Shown here piece by piece: positions 15,672 to 23,158 of a DNA stretch of 30,617 bases. Origin of the DNA: a virus; the IMG/VR virus record IMGVR_UViG_3300042331_000080, positions 1 to 30,617 of that record; one strand, 5' to 3'. Position numbers and translations under genes: made by a program. Numbering within the stretch: position 1 is the first letter of the stretch; each line of letters opens with the position of its first letter. The notes beneath the pieces were generated by a model that worked only from the letters and a program-made list of their open reading frames with translations, was not told the DNA's origin and searched no databases.

Positions 15672-17223
15672 AAGCGTTAAGATTCTAATTGAAGCCGAGG
15701 ACTTAGCGTCTGCCAAGATCGCTCAGGCGTCGCAGAAGATCGAACAAAACGTCAAGGATATCAAGAGCGTTGGGCAGAAAGCAAAAGCGTCAACGGAGTT
15801 TATAGGTCAGTTAGCCAATCAACTTGGTGGGTCTGAGATCGCTGGTTTTGCTGGTCAATTAGCAGGACTCACGGAAAAGGTGAGCCAGTTTTCCGAAGTA
15901 TCTAAAGCTGGCGGTGCTGGAGCATTTGCGTTCAAGGCTGGTATCGTTGGTCTTGTCGGTGCAATGTCTTTCGGTTTTGGGCAAGCGATCGGAAACGCAA
16001 TCTTCGAAACAGATCGTTGGAAGAAAGAACTACAGGATGCTACCGAAGCATCAAAGAAACTAAACGCTGAACTGATTCGTTTTTCTGATCTTCGTATAGG
16101 TGATCAGATTCAGTCTATCTCGCTTCTTGGCAGTCCGGAGGAACAAGAAAAAGCAACGGCGGCTTTAGTTGAGAGTCTACGTGATCAAGCACGAAAAGCG
16201 GCGAAGATATCAGCCGATAGCCGAGCAGAATTGAAGGCAATGTCTACTTTTGATGACGACGCAAACATTTTTGGGTCGCTCGGTGTTGAGACGAATGCAA
16301 AGCAACGACGCGACGAACTAGAGCTACAAATTAAACTCCAAGACGACTTGTCAAACTCAATCTCAAAGCAAGCTGTTGAATTAGAACGCAAGCTAAATTT
16401 TGAGATACAGAATGCTAAAGTCGCAAAGCAAACGGCAGAAACTCAGGCATCCTCAAACTACATCGCATCGCTACGCGAACAGCTCGCAATCGAAAAAGCC
16501 ATTGGAGACGAGAAGTTCAAACTCGAAGCACAGAAGACCGCAGTTGGTGCAGACGTTGGCGTGGCTGCCGATTTACTAAAGCAGATCGAGGCACAAAAGC
16601 AACTCGTCGAAGCCGACAAGAAAGCCGCACAAGAAAAAGAACAGAAGATCAAAGAGGAAGAAGCAAGTCGAAAACGCATTCTTGATTTAATTGCAAACGA
16701 AAACCAAAAAAACCAAGAGCGACTAGTTTTACTTGGACGCGGAACAGATGTTATTGCAGAAATGCAGAAGAAGCTGGCTGATCCAGCCACAACGCAATCG
16801 GAAGCCGAACGTCTAAAGATACAGACGAAGATACTGCAAGATCTAGATCGTCAACGCGGAACAGAATCGCAAATGCAATCAGAAAGATTGCAAGCCGCTA
16901 AAGCGATCGCATTTATTCAGCAAGGCGTTTCGCAAACAGAAGCAAAGCGACTAGCAGCAGAATCCGAGCGCATCAGCAAGCTAGAAAAGAACAAGCAGAA
17001 CGAAGCCGAGATCAATAAGACTTTAATGCAGCCGCAAGAGGCTTTCCAATCTCGTTTCTTAACTCGTGGTCCAATGGCAAATCCAAACGAGCGACTCGAA
17101 AAGGAAGCGGAGAAGCAAACGCGACTTCAAGAAGAACAAAGGAAACTATTAGAGGCTTTGCGTGAAAACACCAAACCACGACCAGTCAACGTCAAAGATG
17201 TGCGATTGGAGGTGGTCGGTTAA
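15661..17223 (+). CDS. Tail tape measure protein, 520 aa
   Basis: Long, mostly helical protein directly after the G/T chaperones, where tape measures lie. The start is MASESVKILIEAEDLASAKI. A Gly/Ala/Phe-rich hydrophobic segment (about residues 85-120, AFAFKAGIVGLVGAMSFGFG) could be the membrane-active part. From residue 120 to 490 it is charged coiled coil (EKEQKIKEEEASRKRILDLI; RLAAESERISKLEKNKQNEA). At 520 residues it is short for a tape measure; the usual rule of about 0.15 nm per residue would give a tail near 80 nm. It sets tail length and is ejected with the DNA. Confidence 0.8.
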   Translation: MASESVKILIEAEDLASAKIAQASQKIEQNVKDIKSVGQKAKASTEFIGQLANQLGGSEIAGFAGQLAGLTEKVSQFSEVSKAGGAGAFAFKAGIVGLVGAMSFGFGQAIGNAIFETDRWKKELQDATEASKKLNAELIRFSDLRIGDQIQSISLLGSPEEQEKATAALVESLRDQARKAAKISADSRAELKAMSTFDDDANIFGSLGVETNAKQRRDELELQIKLQDDLSNSISKQAVELERKLNFEIQNAKVAKQTAETQASSNYIASLREQLAIEKAIGDEKFKLEAQKTAVGADVGVAADLLKQIEAQKQLVEADKKAAQEKEQKIKEEEASRKRILDLIANENQKNQERLVLLGRGTDVIAEMQKKLADPATTQSEAERLKIQTKILQDLDRQRGTESQMQSERLQAAKAIAFIQQGVSQTEAKRLAAESERISKLEKNKQNEAEINKTLMQPQEAFQSRFLTRGPMANPNERLEKEAEKQTRLQEEQRKLLEALRENTKPRPVNVKDVRLEVVG

Positions 17224-18126
17224 ATGCCAACAGTCAACCAAGCTATCAAGATGTGGAGCAACCAGTCCTCAAACGCAACGACATCCGAGAACTTCCGCAA
17301 GCTTGAAGTCACTTTCTCCGAGACGTACCAGATCACGACTTCCGCAGACGCGGGCGAGCTTGACGTTTACACGCAGGCCGGATTGCCTGGAGTGGCTCAA
17401 CCCTATCCAGGCTTCCCGTTTGTTGTCGCGGAGGGTGCACAACTGCAGCGAGTGTCTCCGATATTCTGGCTAGCCACAATTGAATACCGTGGAGAGATTG
17501 GAGGCATCGCACAAACGAGCGGAGGCAGCGAGCCATCGAATCCTACTTCTCCACTCTATGCACCGCCACGCATCACCTGGGACGATGTGGAAACCTCTGA
17601 GGATATCGACGTAGACTTTGACGGAGATCCGATCACCAACACCGCAGGGCAACCCGTAAAAGGTGTCAAAGCTTTGTTCTCCGATCAGTTGCTGACGGTT
17701 ACGCGTAACTTCTTGGTGTTCAACACCTACACGCAAGCCGTTTACAGGAGATCGGTAAACTCCGACACGTTCCTAGGTTGGCCACCAGGCACCTGTAAAT
17801 TGATGAAGTTGTCCGCGCAAAACGTGATCACGCAATCCGCAGGTGGAAACGAGCCATCCTTTGGCTACTGGACCGTTACGGGTGTGTTTCAATTTAGATT
17901 TCCGTACAACACGACACCGGATAAAGCTTGGTATGCGAGATATGTCAGTACTGGATTGAAGCAAAAAGACTCTCTAGGGCGTCTGGTTGATGTCGTCGAC
18001 GACAACAAACTTATTGTAACGACACCGTTTTACCTAGATGCAAACGGCAGAAAAACCACAACACCGTATTGGATTGAAACGAAACTATACGGTTCATTAC
18101 CTTACAACGCACTGGGACTAATCTAA
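17224..18126 (+). CDS. Unrecognised tail protein, 300 aa
   Basis: Starts directly after the tape measure stop. The protein is beta-rich with many aromatic and Thr residues (KLEVTFSETYQITTSADAGE; PYPGFPFVVAEGAQLQRVSP). Its middle has DDVETSEDIDVDFDGDPITN followed by AGQPVKGVKALFSDQLLTVT, which suggests a compact structural domain. In lambda-like phages this slot holds distal tail or baseplate hub components. No named family was recognised, so the function rests on position. The end overlaps the next start by one base. Confidence 0.55.
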   Translation: MPTVNQAIKMWSNQSSNATTSENFRKLEVTFSETYQITTSADAGELDVYTQAGLPGVAQPYPGFPFVVAEGAQLQRVSPIFWLATIEYRGEIGGIAQTSGGSEPSNPTSPLYAPPRITWDDVETSEDIDVDFDGDPITNTAGQPVKGVKALFSDQLLTVTRNFLVFNTYTQAVYRRSVNSDTFLGWPPGTCKLMKLSAQNVITQSAGGNEPSFGYWTVTGVFQFRFPYNTTPDKAWYARYVSTGLKQKDSLGRLVDVVDDNKLIVTTPFYLDANGRKTTTPYWIETKLYGSLPYNALGLI

Positions 18127-18539
18127 TGGCAAATTTAAGTCAAACCCCCGCGAACGTCGCAATGGCAGGACCCGGACGAGTCAGAGTGGTACAGGTCGGT
18201 GAAGCAGTCACGCAAGGGCAACCCGGCTACTTGCTGACCTCGGATGGAAAATACTATCAAGCGGACGCAAACGTATCTGCTGTCGTAGCTAGAGCTGTTG
18301 GTATCTTCCTGACTGCAGCAGCGACAAACGGGTACGCAGTATTTGCGGAAGGTGCAGGGCTTACGATTAATCTTGGTGCAACTTTGGTTGTCGGAGAAAC
18401 CTATTGCGTCAGCGCTACGAAGGGAGCCATTGCACCTATTGCCGATTTAACAACAGGTGATTTTCCATGTATTATCGGGACGGCAGCGACAGTATCTTCG
18501 CTGGTGACGGTATTCAGCTTCGCGGGTGTAGCTAAATAA
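18126..18539 (+). CDS. Small beta-barrel-like structural protein, 137 aa
   Basis: Ala/Gly/Thr/Val-rich protein with a repeated strand-turn pattern (AVTQGQPGYLLTSDGKYYQA; AVVARAVGIFLTAAATNGYA; ATLVVGETYCVSATKGAIAP). This layout resembles capsid cement proteins of the DUF2190 style and the decoration protein at 11168-11545, but it lies in the tail module. It may decorate the tail or tail tip. The TAATG overlap at its start and the one-base overlap at its end indicate a tightly coupled operon. Confidence 0.55.
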   Translation: MANLSQTPANVAMAGPGRVRVVQVGEAVTQGQPGYLLTSDGKYYQADANVSAVVARAVGIFLTAAATNGYAVFAEGAGLTINLGATLVVGETYCVSATKGAIAPIADLTTGDFPCIIGTAATVSSLVTVFSFAGVAK

Positions 18540-19219
18540 TGTCTGAGACTTACAGCGTTCTAAAGCCAGCGTTTGCAGACAAGCTAATTGAGCTCGTCCG
18601 TTGGTGGGAACGCTTGCCCGATTCGCAATCGACTGACACGGTAACGATCCAAAAGCCGATCTTTTTCCGTAACGATTCAGGAGTCACGATACCACCGTAT
18701 GGAGCCGTGCAGCTTAGCGGAACAATCGAATCCGGAGTACTTAACTACTCGACGGTAGAGCAAGCCTACGACTACGCGGCAACACAGTCAATTGTCGTTT
18801 TCAATAATGCTTTCGAAGTACTCAACGGAGAATACGGTTCAGGACAAGTTGGGCCAGTCTTTACAGCAATTCATGATGCAGCGATTACCTACAACGTCGG
18901 AGATCGGATGGGTTGGAAGTCTTCAGCGTTCACACTTGGGCTGGGTGCTCCGTTAGTATTTCTTGGTCTCGATGATGTTGCTTCCAATGCATGCAAGGTA
19001 GCTTGGGATCATTCCTGCATGATGGGGCAATCGATTCTATCGATATCGTCTAACGCAAGCGGAAACGTGTACCGACGAAAAGCGGCATCTGGCACGTTCA
19101 CGACGGATACGACACGGACGTACCTAGCATACAACGACTCGACTACTGCGATCACAGCAGACTCACGCATAATCCTTTTTCCGGTAGACGGTCGTTGGAT
19201 TGCGGTCGAGGTGTGCTAG
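18539..19219 (+). CDS. Unrecognised structural protein, 226 aa
   Basis: Follows the small beta protein with a one-base overlap. The N-terminus is helical (YSVLKPAFADKLIELVRWWE), then the chain becomes beta-rich with FFRNDSGVTIPPYGAVQLSG, reminiscent of trimeric phage surface proteins. The end (TADSRIILFPVDGRWIAVEV followed by Cys) closes with a strand and a Trp. By position it is a tail protein; no family can be named. Confidence 0.5.
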   Translation: MSETYSVLKPAFADKLIELVRWWERLPDSQSTDTVTIQKPIFFRNDSGVTIPPYGAVQLSGTIESGVLNYSTVEQAYDYAATQSIVVFNNAFEVLNGEYGSGQVGPVFTAIHDAAITYNVGDRMGWKSSAFTLGLGAPLVFLGLDDVASNACKVAWDHSCMMGQSILSISSNASGNVYRRKAASGTFTTDTTRTYLAYNDSTTAITADSRIILFPVDGRWIAVEVC

Positions 19220-20278
19220 ATGGGAAAAATCGGCAAGTGCTGTTGCATAACGCAATGCCTCTGCGACGACGCGTGGGGTTTGTCGGATTGGGATTTTGCC
19301 GTTTTTGGAAAATCGTTTTCCGGTGGATTTAATCCAGCGACTGTCGATTCAGAAACATGTGAGCGGGCTGGTGATGACTGTATTTACGATAGTCCGGTTT
19401 TGGTTGTCGATACTTTAGAAAACGGAGGATGGGTTGATTTTGCAGCACCTAACCTATCTGGACGCTGTTTGTGCAGTAGCTGCGGAGGTCATGGTGGATT
19501 AAAGGCAGTTGGTTGGCAAAGAAGCTCAGCCTACTCTTCGAGAGTAGCAGTTTGGCACCACGTTCAAACCTACGCTTCTGCTGCTATTGCGTCCTGCGGC
19601 ACGAACCAAGTTAAGTTTGTGGTTGTAGTTATATACTCGGTAACAAGAATCGTTTCCGCGATCGAACGAGCTTCTAACCGATACAAGCGAGTTGAAAGAG
19701 ACTGCGATGCTGGAACGCAAGAAATTGTAGGTGATTGGGTTTATTCTTGCGGAGACATTGACGACTATATCATTTCAGTGACTCCACAATTACCATGCGA
19801 TTGGCCTCAGCTAGAAACCGCATCGCTTTGCCCTCAGATAGACAATCCGACAGATCCACTTTGCGAAAGCAATGATCCAGCGTGGTTTGCTTTTGAGAGA
19901 GTCAGATACCAATGCGTTTCTGGAGTTTGCACTACGTTATCAGACACAGAGGACCTCGCTTGCTTACTTGGAAGCTTGGATGGAGGATGCGATTGCACTC
20001 AACCATTTCAGACGTGCACATTTGGCGTTACGATCGATCCATTGACAGGTTTTCGAGCAAATAGAAGACAGTATCAAGTGACTTGGGAATCCGAGTGCTA
20101 CGACTGCGATTCTATTCCGTCAGCAGTGACACTTGAACGGATTGCCAGTGTTCCGATTATTGCGTTGACTGGCGACGTTACTTTGAATGTTTTCAATTCA
20201 GCTACCGGATCAGGTTGCGGCACAGCTCCAGCGGTTACGATTACTATTCCTTTTACACTTACTCTGAATGTGTCGTAA
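19220..20278 (+). CDS. Very cysteine-rich tail protein, 352 aa
   Basis: I count 25 cysteines (about 7 percent). Clusters include KCCCITQCLC near the start, RCLCSSCGGHGG in the first third, and CVSGVC, GGCDC and CYDCD in the last third. Between them are beta-type strands (QVKFVVVVIYSVTRIVSA; VTITIPFTLTLNV). There is no signal peptide or membrane anchor at the N-terminus, so it is made in the cytoplasm as part of the tail operon. The cysteines could bind metal or form disulfides in the particle. The next gene, overlapping by one base, looks like a thiol oxidase, which favours disulfides. Exact tail role unknown. Confidence 0.6.
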   Translation: MGKIGKCCCITQCLCDDAWGLSDWDFAVFGKSFSGGFNPATVDSETCERAGDDCIYDSPVLVVDTLENGGWVDFAAPNLSGRCLCSSCGGHGGLKAVGWQRSSAYSSRVAVWHHVQTYASAAIASCGTNQVKFVVVVIYSVTRIVSAIERASNRYKRVERDCDAGTQEIVGDWVYSCGDIDDYIISVTPQLPCDWPQLETASLCPQIDNPTDPLCESNDPAWFAFERVRYQCVSGVCTTLSDTEDLACLLGSLDGGCDCTQPFQTCTFGVTIDPLTGFRANRRQYQVTWESECYDCDSIPSAVTLERIASVPIIALTGDVTLNVFNSATGSGCGTAPAVTITIPFTLTLNVS

Positions 20279-20682
20279 TGCCAGTAGAGACTTTGGTCGT
20301 AAATCTAACCAGAGAGGAAACGATTGCTAGGCTAGAGCGTATGGGCACATTTATAAACAGGGAAGCAGGCGAGCAAGACGCACAAAGCTACGTGCCGATT
20401 TTGCAAGAGACAATCTTAGATCGTCAGCGCGAACACTGGTCAAGACTTCACACGACGACTTTTACCCCAGAAGAGTTTGAAGCCTGGATCTTAGCTATCC
20501 CAGGCTGTTCGACATGCCTACGAGATTTCAGAAAGCTACTTGAAATCAATCCTCCACGCTTCGACGATTGGCAATGCTGGACTTGGGAAGCCCATAACGC
20601 AGTCAACGCAAAACTCGGTAAGCCAGAGATCGAATGGAATGAAGCTTGCGAGCTATGGAATTGGAACCCGCAAAAGGAATGA
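20278..20682 (+). CDS. Erv/ALR-like sulfhydryl oxidase, 134 aa
   Basis: Three motifs of FAD-linked Erv/ALR thiol oxidases appear in order. WSRLHT is at residues 54-59 (family W-x-x-L-H-T). An active-site CSTC lies at 77-80, followed by LRDFRKLLEINPP. Then comes WTWEAHNAVNAKLGKPEIEW (101-120), matching the family W-x-C-x-x-H-N-x-V-N-x-x-L-x-K-P. Both cysteines that form the structural disulfide around the last motif are replaced by tryptophan (W103, W120), a matched loss. It lacks a signal peptide. The start at ATG 20278 overlaps the cysteine-rich tail gene stop by one base, so the two are translated together. It probably oxidises thiols of tail proteins. Activity and FAD binding are inference. 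Confidence 0.65.
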   Translation: MPVETLVVNLTREETIARLERMGTFINREAGEQDAQSYVPILQETILDRQREHWSRLHTTTFTPEEFEAWILAIPGCSTCLRDFRKLLEINPPRFDDWQCWTWEAHNAVNAKLGKPEIEWNEACELWNWNPQKE

Positions 20683-20688
20683 ACAACA

Positions 20689-21696
20689 ATGACCCCACCG
20701 AAAACAGCAGCTAGAATCCTGGCCGAAGAGTTATGCGCAAAGTATCCAGACCACTCCAATTTAGGACTGGCAAAGAAACTCCGCACCGATCACCCTGAAT
20801 GTTTTTCTAGTGCAGAGCAGGCGAGAGGTTTCATTCGAATGATACGCGGCGCTCACGGAAAGAGAAGCAAGCGGCAAGCGACACAACCTAGGCCGAAAGG
20901 TCATGCTGGGACTAAGCCTAAGCTTCCGCCGTCGCTTGCCGAATCGTGGTTGCCGTTCGATCTAGGAAGTGATTGCACGGTAGGTGTTATCAGCGACACG
21001 CATATACCGTATCACTCCGAGTCAGCACTTTACTCCGCAGTAAACACGCTGAAAAAGCGCAAGCCAACATTCCTACTGATCAACGGAGATTTCGCAGATT
21101 TCTACCAAATTTCAAGATGGCAAAAACATCCCGAACGACGCCGATTTTCCGAAGAGAGAAAGTCCATTATTGAAGCGCTCAATTTTCTTCGAGATGCATT
21201 CGGACGCGATTGCCGCATTGTGTACAAACTAGGAAACCATGAGGAACGATGGAACCATTTCATATGGAATCGTGCTCCTGAGATTTACGACATACCAGCC
21301 GCACAGATCGACACTCTTCTAGAGTTCGAAAAGAACGGTATCGAACTGGTAACGGATCAACGTGTTGTACTTGCTGGCAAGCTTGCAATCGCACACGGAC
21401 ACGAATTAGGCCGAGGAATCTTTTCGCCAGTCAATCCCGCTCGTGGAGCTTTTCTTCGCACGCATCACACAATTTTGGTTGGCCATTCGCATCAGACTTC
21501 AGGGCACGCCGACACCAACCTTTGGCACGATGAAACGTTCGTTTGGTCAACTGGTTGTTTGTGTGATCTAAATCCAGAATACGCTAGAGTCAATCGTTGG
21601 AACCACGGGTTCGCATTTGTCGAGGTTTACAAAGATTCGACGTTCGATGTGCACAACATGCGTGTTAGTCGAAACGGAGCAGTGAGATCAGCATGA
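20689..21696 (+). CDS. Calcineurin-like metallophosphoesterase, 335 aa
   Basis: The five metal-binding blocks of the superfamily are present: SDTH (D103, H105), GDFAD (D134, D137), GNHE (182-185), AHGH (235-238) and GHSH (265-268). Residues 1-90 form an extra basic N-terminal region with a possible HTH (NLGLAKKLRTDHPECFSSAE) and a Lys/Arg/Pro-rich linker, suggesting nucleic acid binding. Phages often carry such enzymes near the end of the tail genes; substrates range from phosphoproteins to DNA or RNA ends and cannot be told from sequence. AAAGGA precedes ATG 20689. It overlaps the next gene by four bases. Confidence 0.85.
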   Translation: MTPPKTAARILAEELCAKYPDHSNLGLAKKLRTDHPECFSSAEQARGFIRMIRGAHGKRSKRQATQPRPKGHAGTKPKLPPSLAESWLPFDLGSDCTVGVISDTHIPYHSESALYSAVNTLKKRKPTFLLINGDFADFYQISRWQKHPERRRFSEERKSIIEALNFLRDAFGRDCRIVYKLGNHEERWNHFIWNRAPEIYDIPAAQIDTLLEFEKNGIELVTDQRVVLAGKLAIAHGHELGRGIFSPVNPARGAFLRTHHTILVGHSHQTSGHADTNLWHDETFVWSTGCLCDLNPEYARVNRWNHGFAFVEVYKDSTFDVHNMRVSRNGAVRSA

Positions 21697-21935
21697 AAGC
21701 CACACCATCAATCGGAGATATTGTCGAGGTAGTTTTCCTCGACCACGCTGAAGGCCCACAAACACTCTCCTTTCGCGTCTTCGGCAGACTAGCTGCAAAG
21801 ACTCGACTTACCTACGTGATCGACTGCTGGGAGCCTGAGGACGCTTCTACAGACGATGCGAACGGTTTCAACCGACACCAGTATTCGATCCTGAGAAAAA
21901 CGATCAAAGAGCTCCACATCTTGAAACGAAAATAG
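21693..21935 (+). CDS. Small hypothetical protein, 80 aa
   Basis: The ATGA overlap with the phosphoesterase makes translation very likely. It has beta strands at the start (IGDIVEVVFLDHAEGPQTLS and VFGRLAAKTRLTYVIDCWEP) and a helical, basic end (HQYSILRKTIKELHILKRK). The pattern suggests a small SH3- or OB-like fold. It is the last gene before the early promoter. Function unknown. Confidence 0.6.
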   Translation: MKATPSIGDIVEVVFLDHAEGPQTLSFRVFGRLAAKTRLTYVIDCWEPEDASTDDANGFNRHQYSILRKTIKELHILKRK

Positions 21936-21983
21936 GCTAGTTTTTGTTACAAAAATAATTCCGAAAATCTTTTCCTCATGCTG

Positions 21984-22012
21984 TTGACTACCGGACGCCG
22001 ATACGGTATAAT
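21984..22012 (+). promoter_or_regulatory. Strong sigma70-type promoter of the early region
   Basis: TTGACT (21984-21989), a 17-base spacer and a perfect TATAAT (22007-22012). AT-rich sequence lies upstream (21947-21975). Transcription should start near 22019, about 35 bases before the first early gene. This is the best promoter seen in the window and separates late genes from the regulatory/replication genes. Confidence 0.85.
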
Positions 22013-22053
22013 AACTACATCAGACGGCAGCAACGCAAACAAGGAAACGAAAA

Positions 22054-22269
22054 ATGACTAAGGCAGCAAAAATAATCGCAGCTCTTCAAGTTGAACTAGT
22101 AGCAGCAATCGCAACAAAAGACGCAGCTAATGAAGCAATGGATGCAGATCGATTCTATGCAGCTTGCGAACGAGTTCGAGACATCGAAGCAGAAATCGAA
22201 CTAGCAGGTCGAGGCAAGTCAAGCGTGTGCAGCGTTACAAAGGAATTAGTAAGCAGCAACGCTGACTGA
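22054..22269 (+). CDS. First early protein, small and helical, 71 aa
   Basis: First gene after the strong promoter, with AAGGAAA before ATG 22054. The product is predicted almost all helix (AAKIIAALQVELVAAIATKD; FYAACERVRDIEAEIELAGR) with a short polar end, like small coiled-coil early phage proteins. Its stop codon lies inside the 5' strand of the hammerhead ribozyme, so its transcript would end about 50 bases after the stop once the ribozyme cuts. Function unknown. Confidence 0.65.
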   Translation: MTKAAKIIAALQVELVAAIATKDAANEAMDADRFYAACERVRDIEAEIELAGRGKSSVCSVTKELVSSNAD

Positions 22270-22333
22270 CTAAACTCACTGACGAGCTGGCGAGACTCCA
22301 GCGAAACGGCTTAGGCCGTCTGAGTAAATTCAG
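22266..22333 (+). ncRNA. Hammerhead self-cleaving ribozyme (type I)
   Basis: All conserved core bases are present in order. C3-A9 is CTGACGA (22279-22285; position 7 is variable). Stem II GCTGG/CCAGC (22286-22290, 22298-22302) has a 7-base loop. GAA at 22303-22305 is followed by A15.1. Stem III ACGGC/GCCGT (22306-22310, 22315-22319) has loop TTAG. The cleavage triplet is GTC, cut after C 22320. Stem I is ACTCA/TGAGT (22274-22278, 22321-22325), extended across an internal loop by CTGA/TCAG (22266-22269, 22330-22333), giving room for the loop contact that speeds natural hammerheads. It lies between two early genes. The downstream RNA would keep a 56-base leader. Confidence 0.88.
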
Positions 22334-22361
22334 CCGCAAGGCCCGCCTCGACGGTTTCGAG
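22333..22361 (+). other. Two small hairpins in the leader after the ribozyme
   Basis: GCC-GCAA-GGC (22333-22342) forms a GNRA tetraloop hairpin, and CTCGA/TCGAG (22347-22351, 22357-22361) forms a second with a 5-base loop. They would lie at the 5' end of the cleaved downstream mRNA, just ahead of GGAG (22366-22369), and could protect it or shape translation. Confidence 0.45.
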
Positions 22362-22376
22362 CTTTGGAGATGAAAA

Positions 22377-22682
22377 ATGATGGCAACAATGACCGCTCAA
22401 GAATTCGTAAACTCAATTGAATTTCCTTGTTTCTTTTTTGCTGGCAACGGCGCACCAGCGGGACAAACATACGCAATCTTGGAAAACACAGAATTACCTG
22501 TGAACCTTGAAGACGTAAAAGGTGAGATCGAAGCAGACGGAGGTTTTATCTGCACGAATCACGACGACGGCAAAGGCGGCTGGAATCACAGCGACCAAAG
22601 AGGAAACACAATCACCAAGATTCAAATCTACAGCGATAAGAAGCTTTGGGAACGTGAATACGCAGAATGGATGGGCGAATAA
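22377..22682 (+). CDS. Hypothetical early protein, 101 aa
   Basis: ATG 22377 has GGAG at 22366-22369. The protein is acidic, with several aromatic residues and a Gly/Asp/His-rich middle (CTNHDDGKGGWNHSDQRGNT), and ends in a helical WEREYAEWMGE. No family was recognised. Its mRNA would begin at the ribozyme cut site. The TAATG overlap with the HTH gene links the two in translation. Confidence 0.6.
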   Translation: MMATMTAQEFVNSIEFPCFFFAGNGAPAGQTYAILENTELPVNLEDVKGEIEADGGFICTNHDDGKGGWNHSDQRGNTITKIQIYSDKKLWEREYAEWMGE

Positions 22683-22897
22683 TGCCAGACGCAAACGATT
22701 GGATACGAGACTCGGTAGCCAACGCTGCCGAGTCACAAGGCCTAACGGCTTACGCAATCGCCAAGCTACTCAACGGATCGCCAACCGAAGAAACGGTAAA
22801 ACGGTATATTGCCAAACGTTGCCATCTTGGCACGCAGCATGTGTCGAAAATCTGCGATGTGCTGGGTTTGGATTTGAAAGCGAGGAAGAGGAAGTAG
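22682..22897 (+). CDS. Small HTH (Cro/XRE-like) regulator, 71 aa
   Basis: The chosen start at ATG 22682 overlaps the upstream TAA. The helical layout SVANAAESQGLTAYAIAKLL - TEETVKRYIAKRCHLG - THVSKICDVLGLDLKARKRK-type ending matches single-domain XRE/Cro-like repressors whose last helix reads ADVLGL or similar. There is no oligomerisation domain. A promoter/operator palindrome starts 13 bases beyond its stop, making it the natural candidate to bind these sites. It likely takes part in the lysis-lysogeny or early gene switch; that is inference from position. Confidence 0.7.
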   Translation: MPDANDWIRDSVANAAESQGLTAYAIAKLLNGSPTEETVKRYIAKRCHLGTQHVSKICDVLGLDLKARKRK

Positions 22898-22900
22898 TTC

Positions 22901-22929
22901 TTGATTTAGTTTACGCAGTCAAGCATAAT
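22901..22929 (+). promoter_or_regulatory. Promoter with embedded operator, likely leaderless
   Basis: TTGATT (22901-22906), a 17-base spacer and CATAAT (22924-22929). The predicted start site falls at about 22936, the A of the next gene's ATG. The spacer and -10 coincide with an imperfect 20-base palindrome (22910-22929) that shares its first ten bases, TTTACGCAGT, with the perfect palindrome at 23166. A bound repressor would occlude polymerase. Confidence 0.6.
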
Positions 22930-22935
22930 TGGAGC

Positions 22936-23148
22936 ATGATTGCAAAAATAGACAAAAACTGGATTACGGTAAAAGAGGCTGCGGAAATAATCGGATGCTC
23001 CAACGGTCACGTTCGGCATTTGATTGACGGCCAAAAATTGGTCGCCAAAAAGTTTGGAAACTGCTGGGCTATCGAATTCAAAGCAGCGGAGAAAGTCGCA
23101 AGAACTCCAGCGAAAACAGGCCGTCCAAGAAAAGTGCAAAAAAACTAG
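22936..23148 (+). CDS. Excisionase/HTH_17-like DNA-binding protein, 70 aa
   Basis: Begins MIAKIDKNWITVKEAAEIIG and continues with a helix-turn-helix (CSNGHVRHLIDGQKLVAKKF) and GNCWAIEF, the shape of small MerR/excisionase-type DNA-binding domains. The tail is basic (TGRPRKVQKN), an AT-hook-like GRP motif. ATG 22936 is the only sensible start. GGAG ends just one base before it, too close to serve as a ribosome binding site, and the promoter predicts a leaderless mRNA, as for lambda cI from PRM. The role may be excision or repression. Confidence 0.7.
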   Translation: MIAKIDKNWITVKEAAEIIGCSNGHVRHLIDGQKLVAKKFGNCWAIEFKAAEKVARTPAKTGRPRKVQKN

Positions 23149-23158
23149 GTAACCCCTA

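Noticed and set aside
22522-22935. Upstream extension of the excisionase-like protein to 208 residues
   Set aside because: The extension overlaps two coding genes in another frame and runs through the operator; the domain and promoter support the start at 22936.
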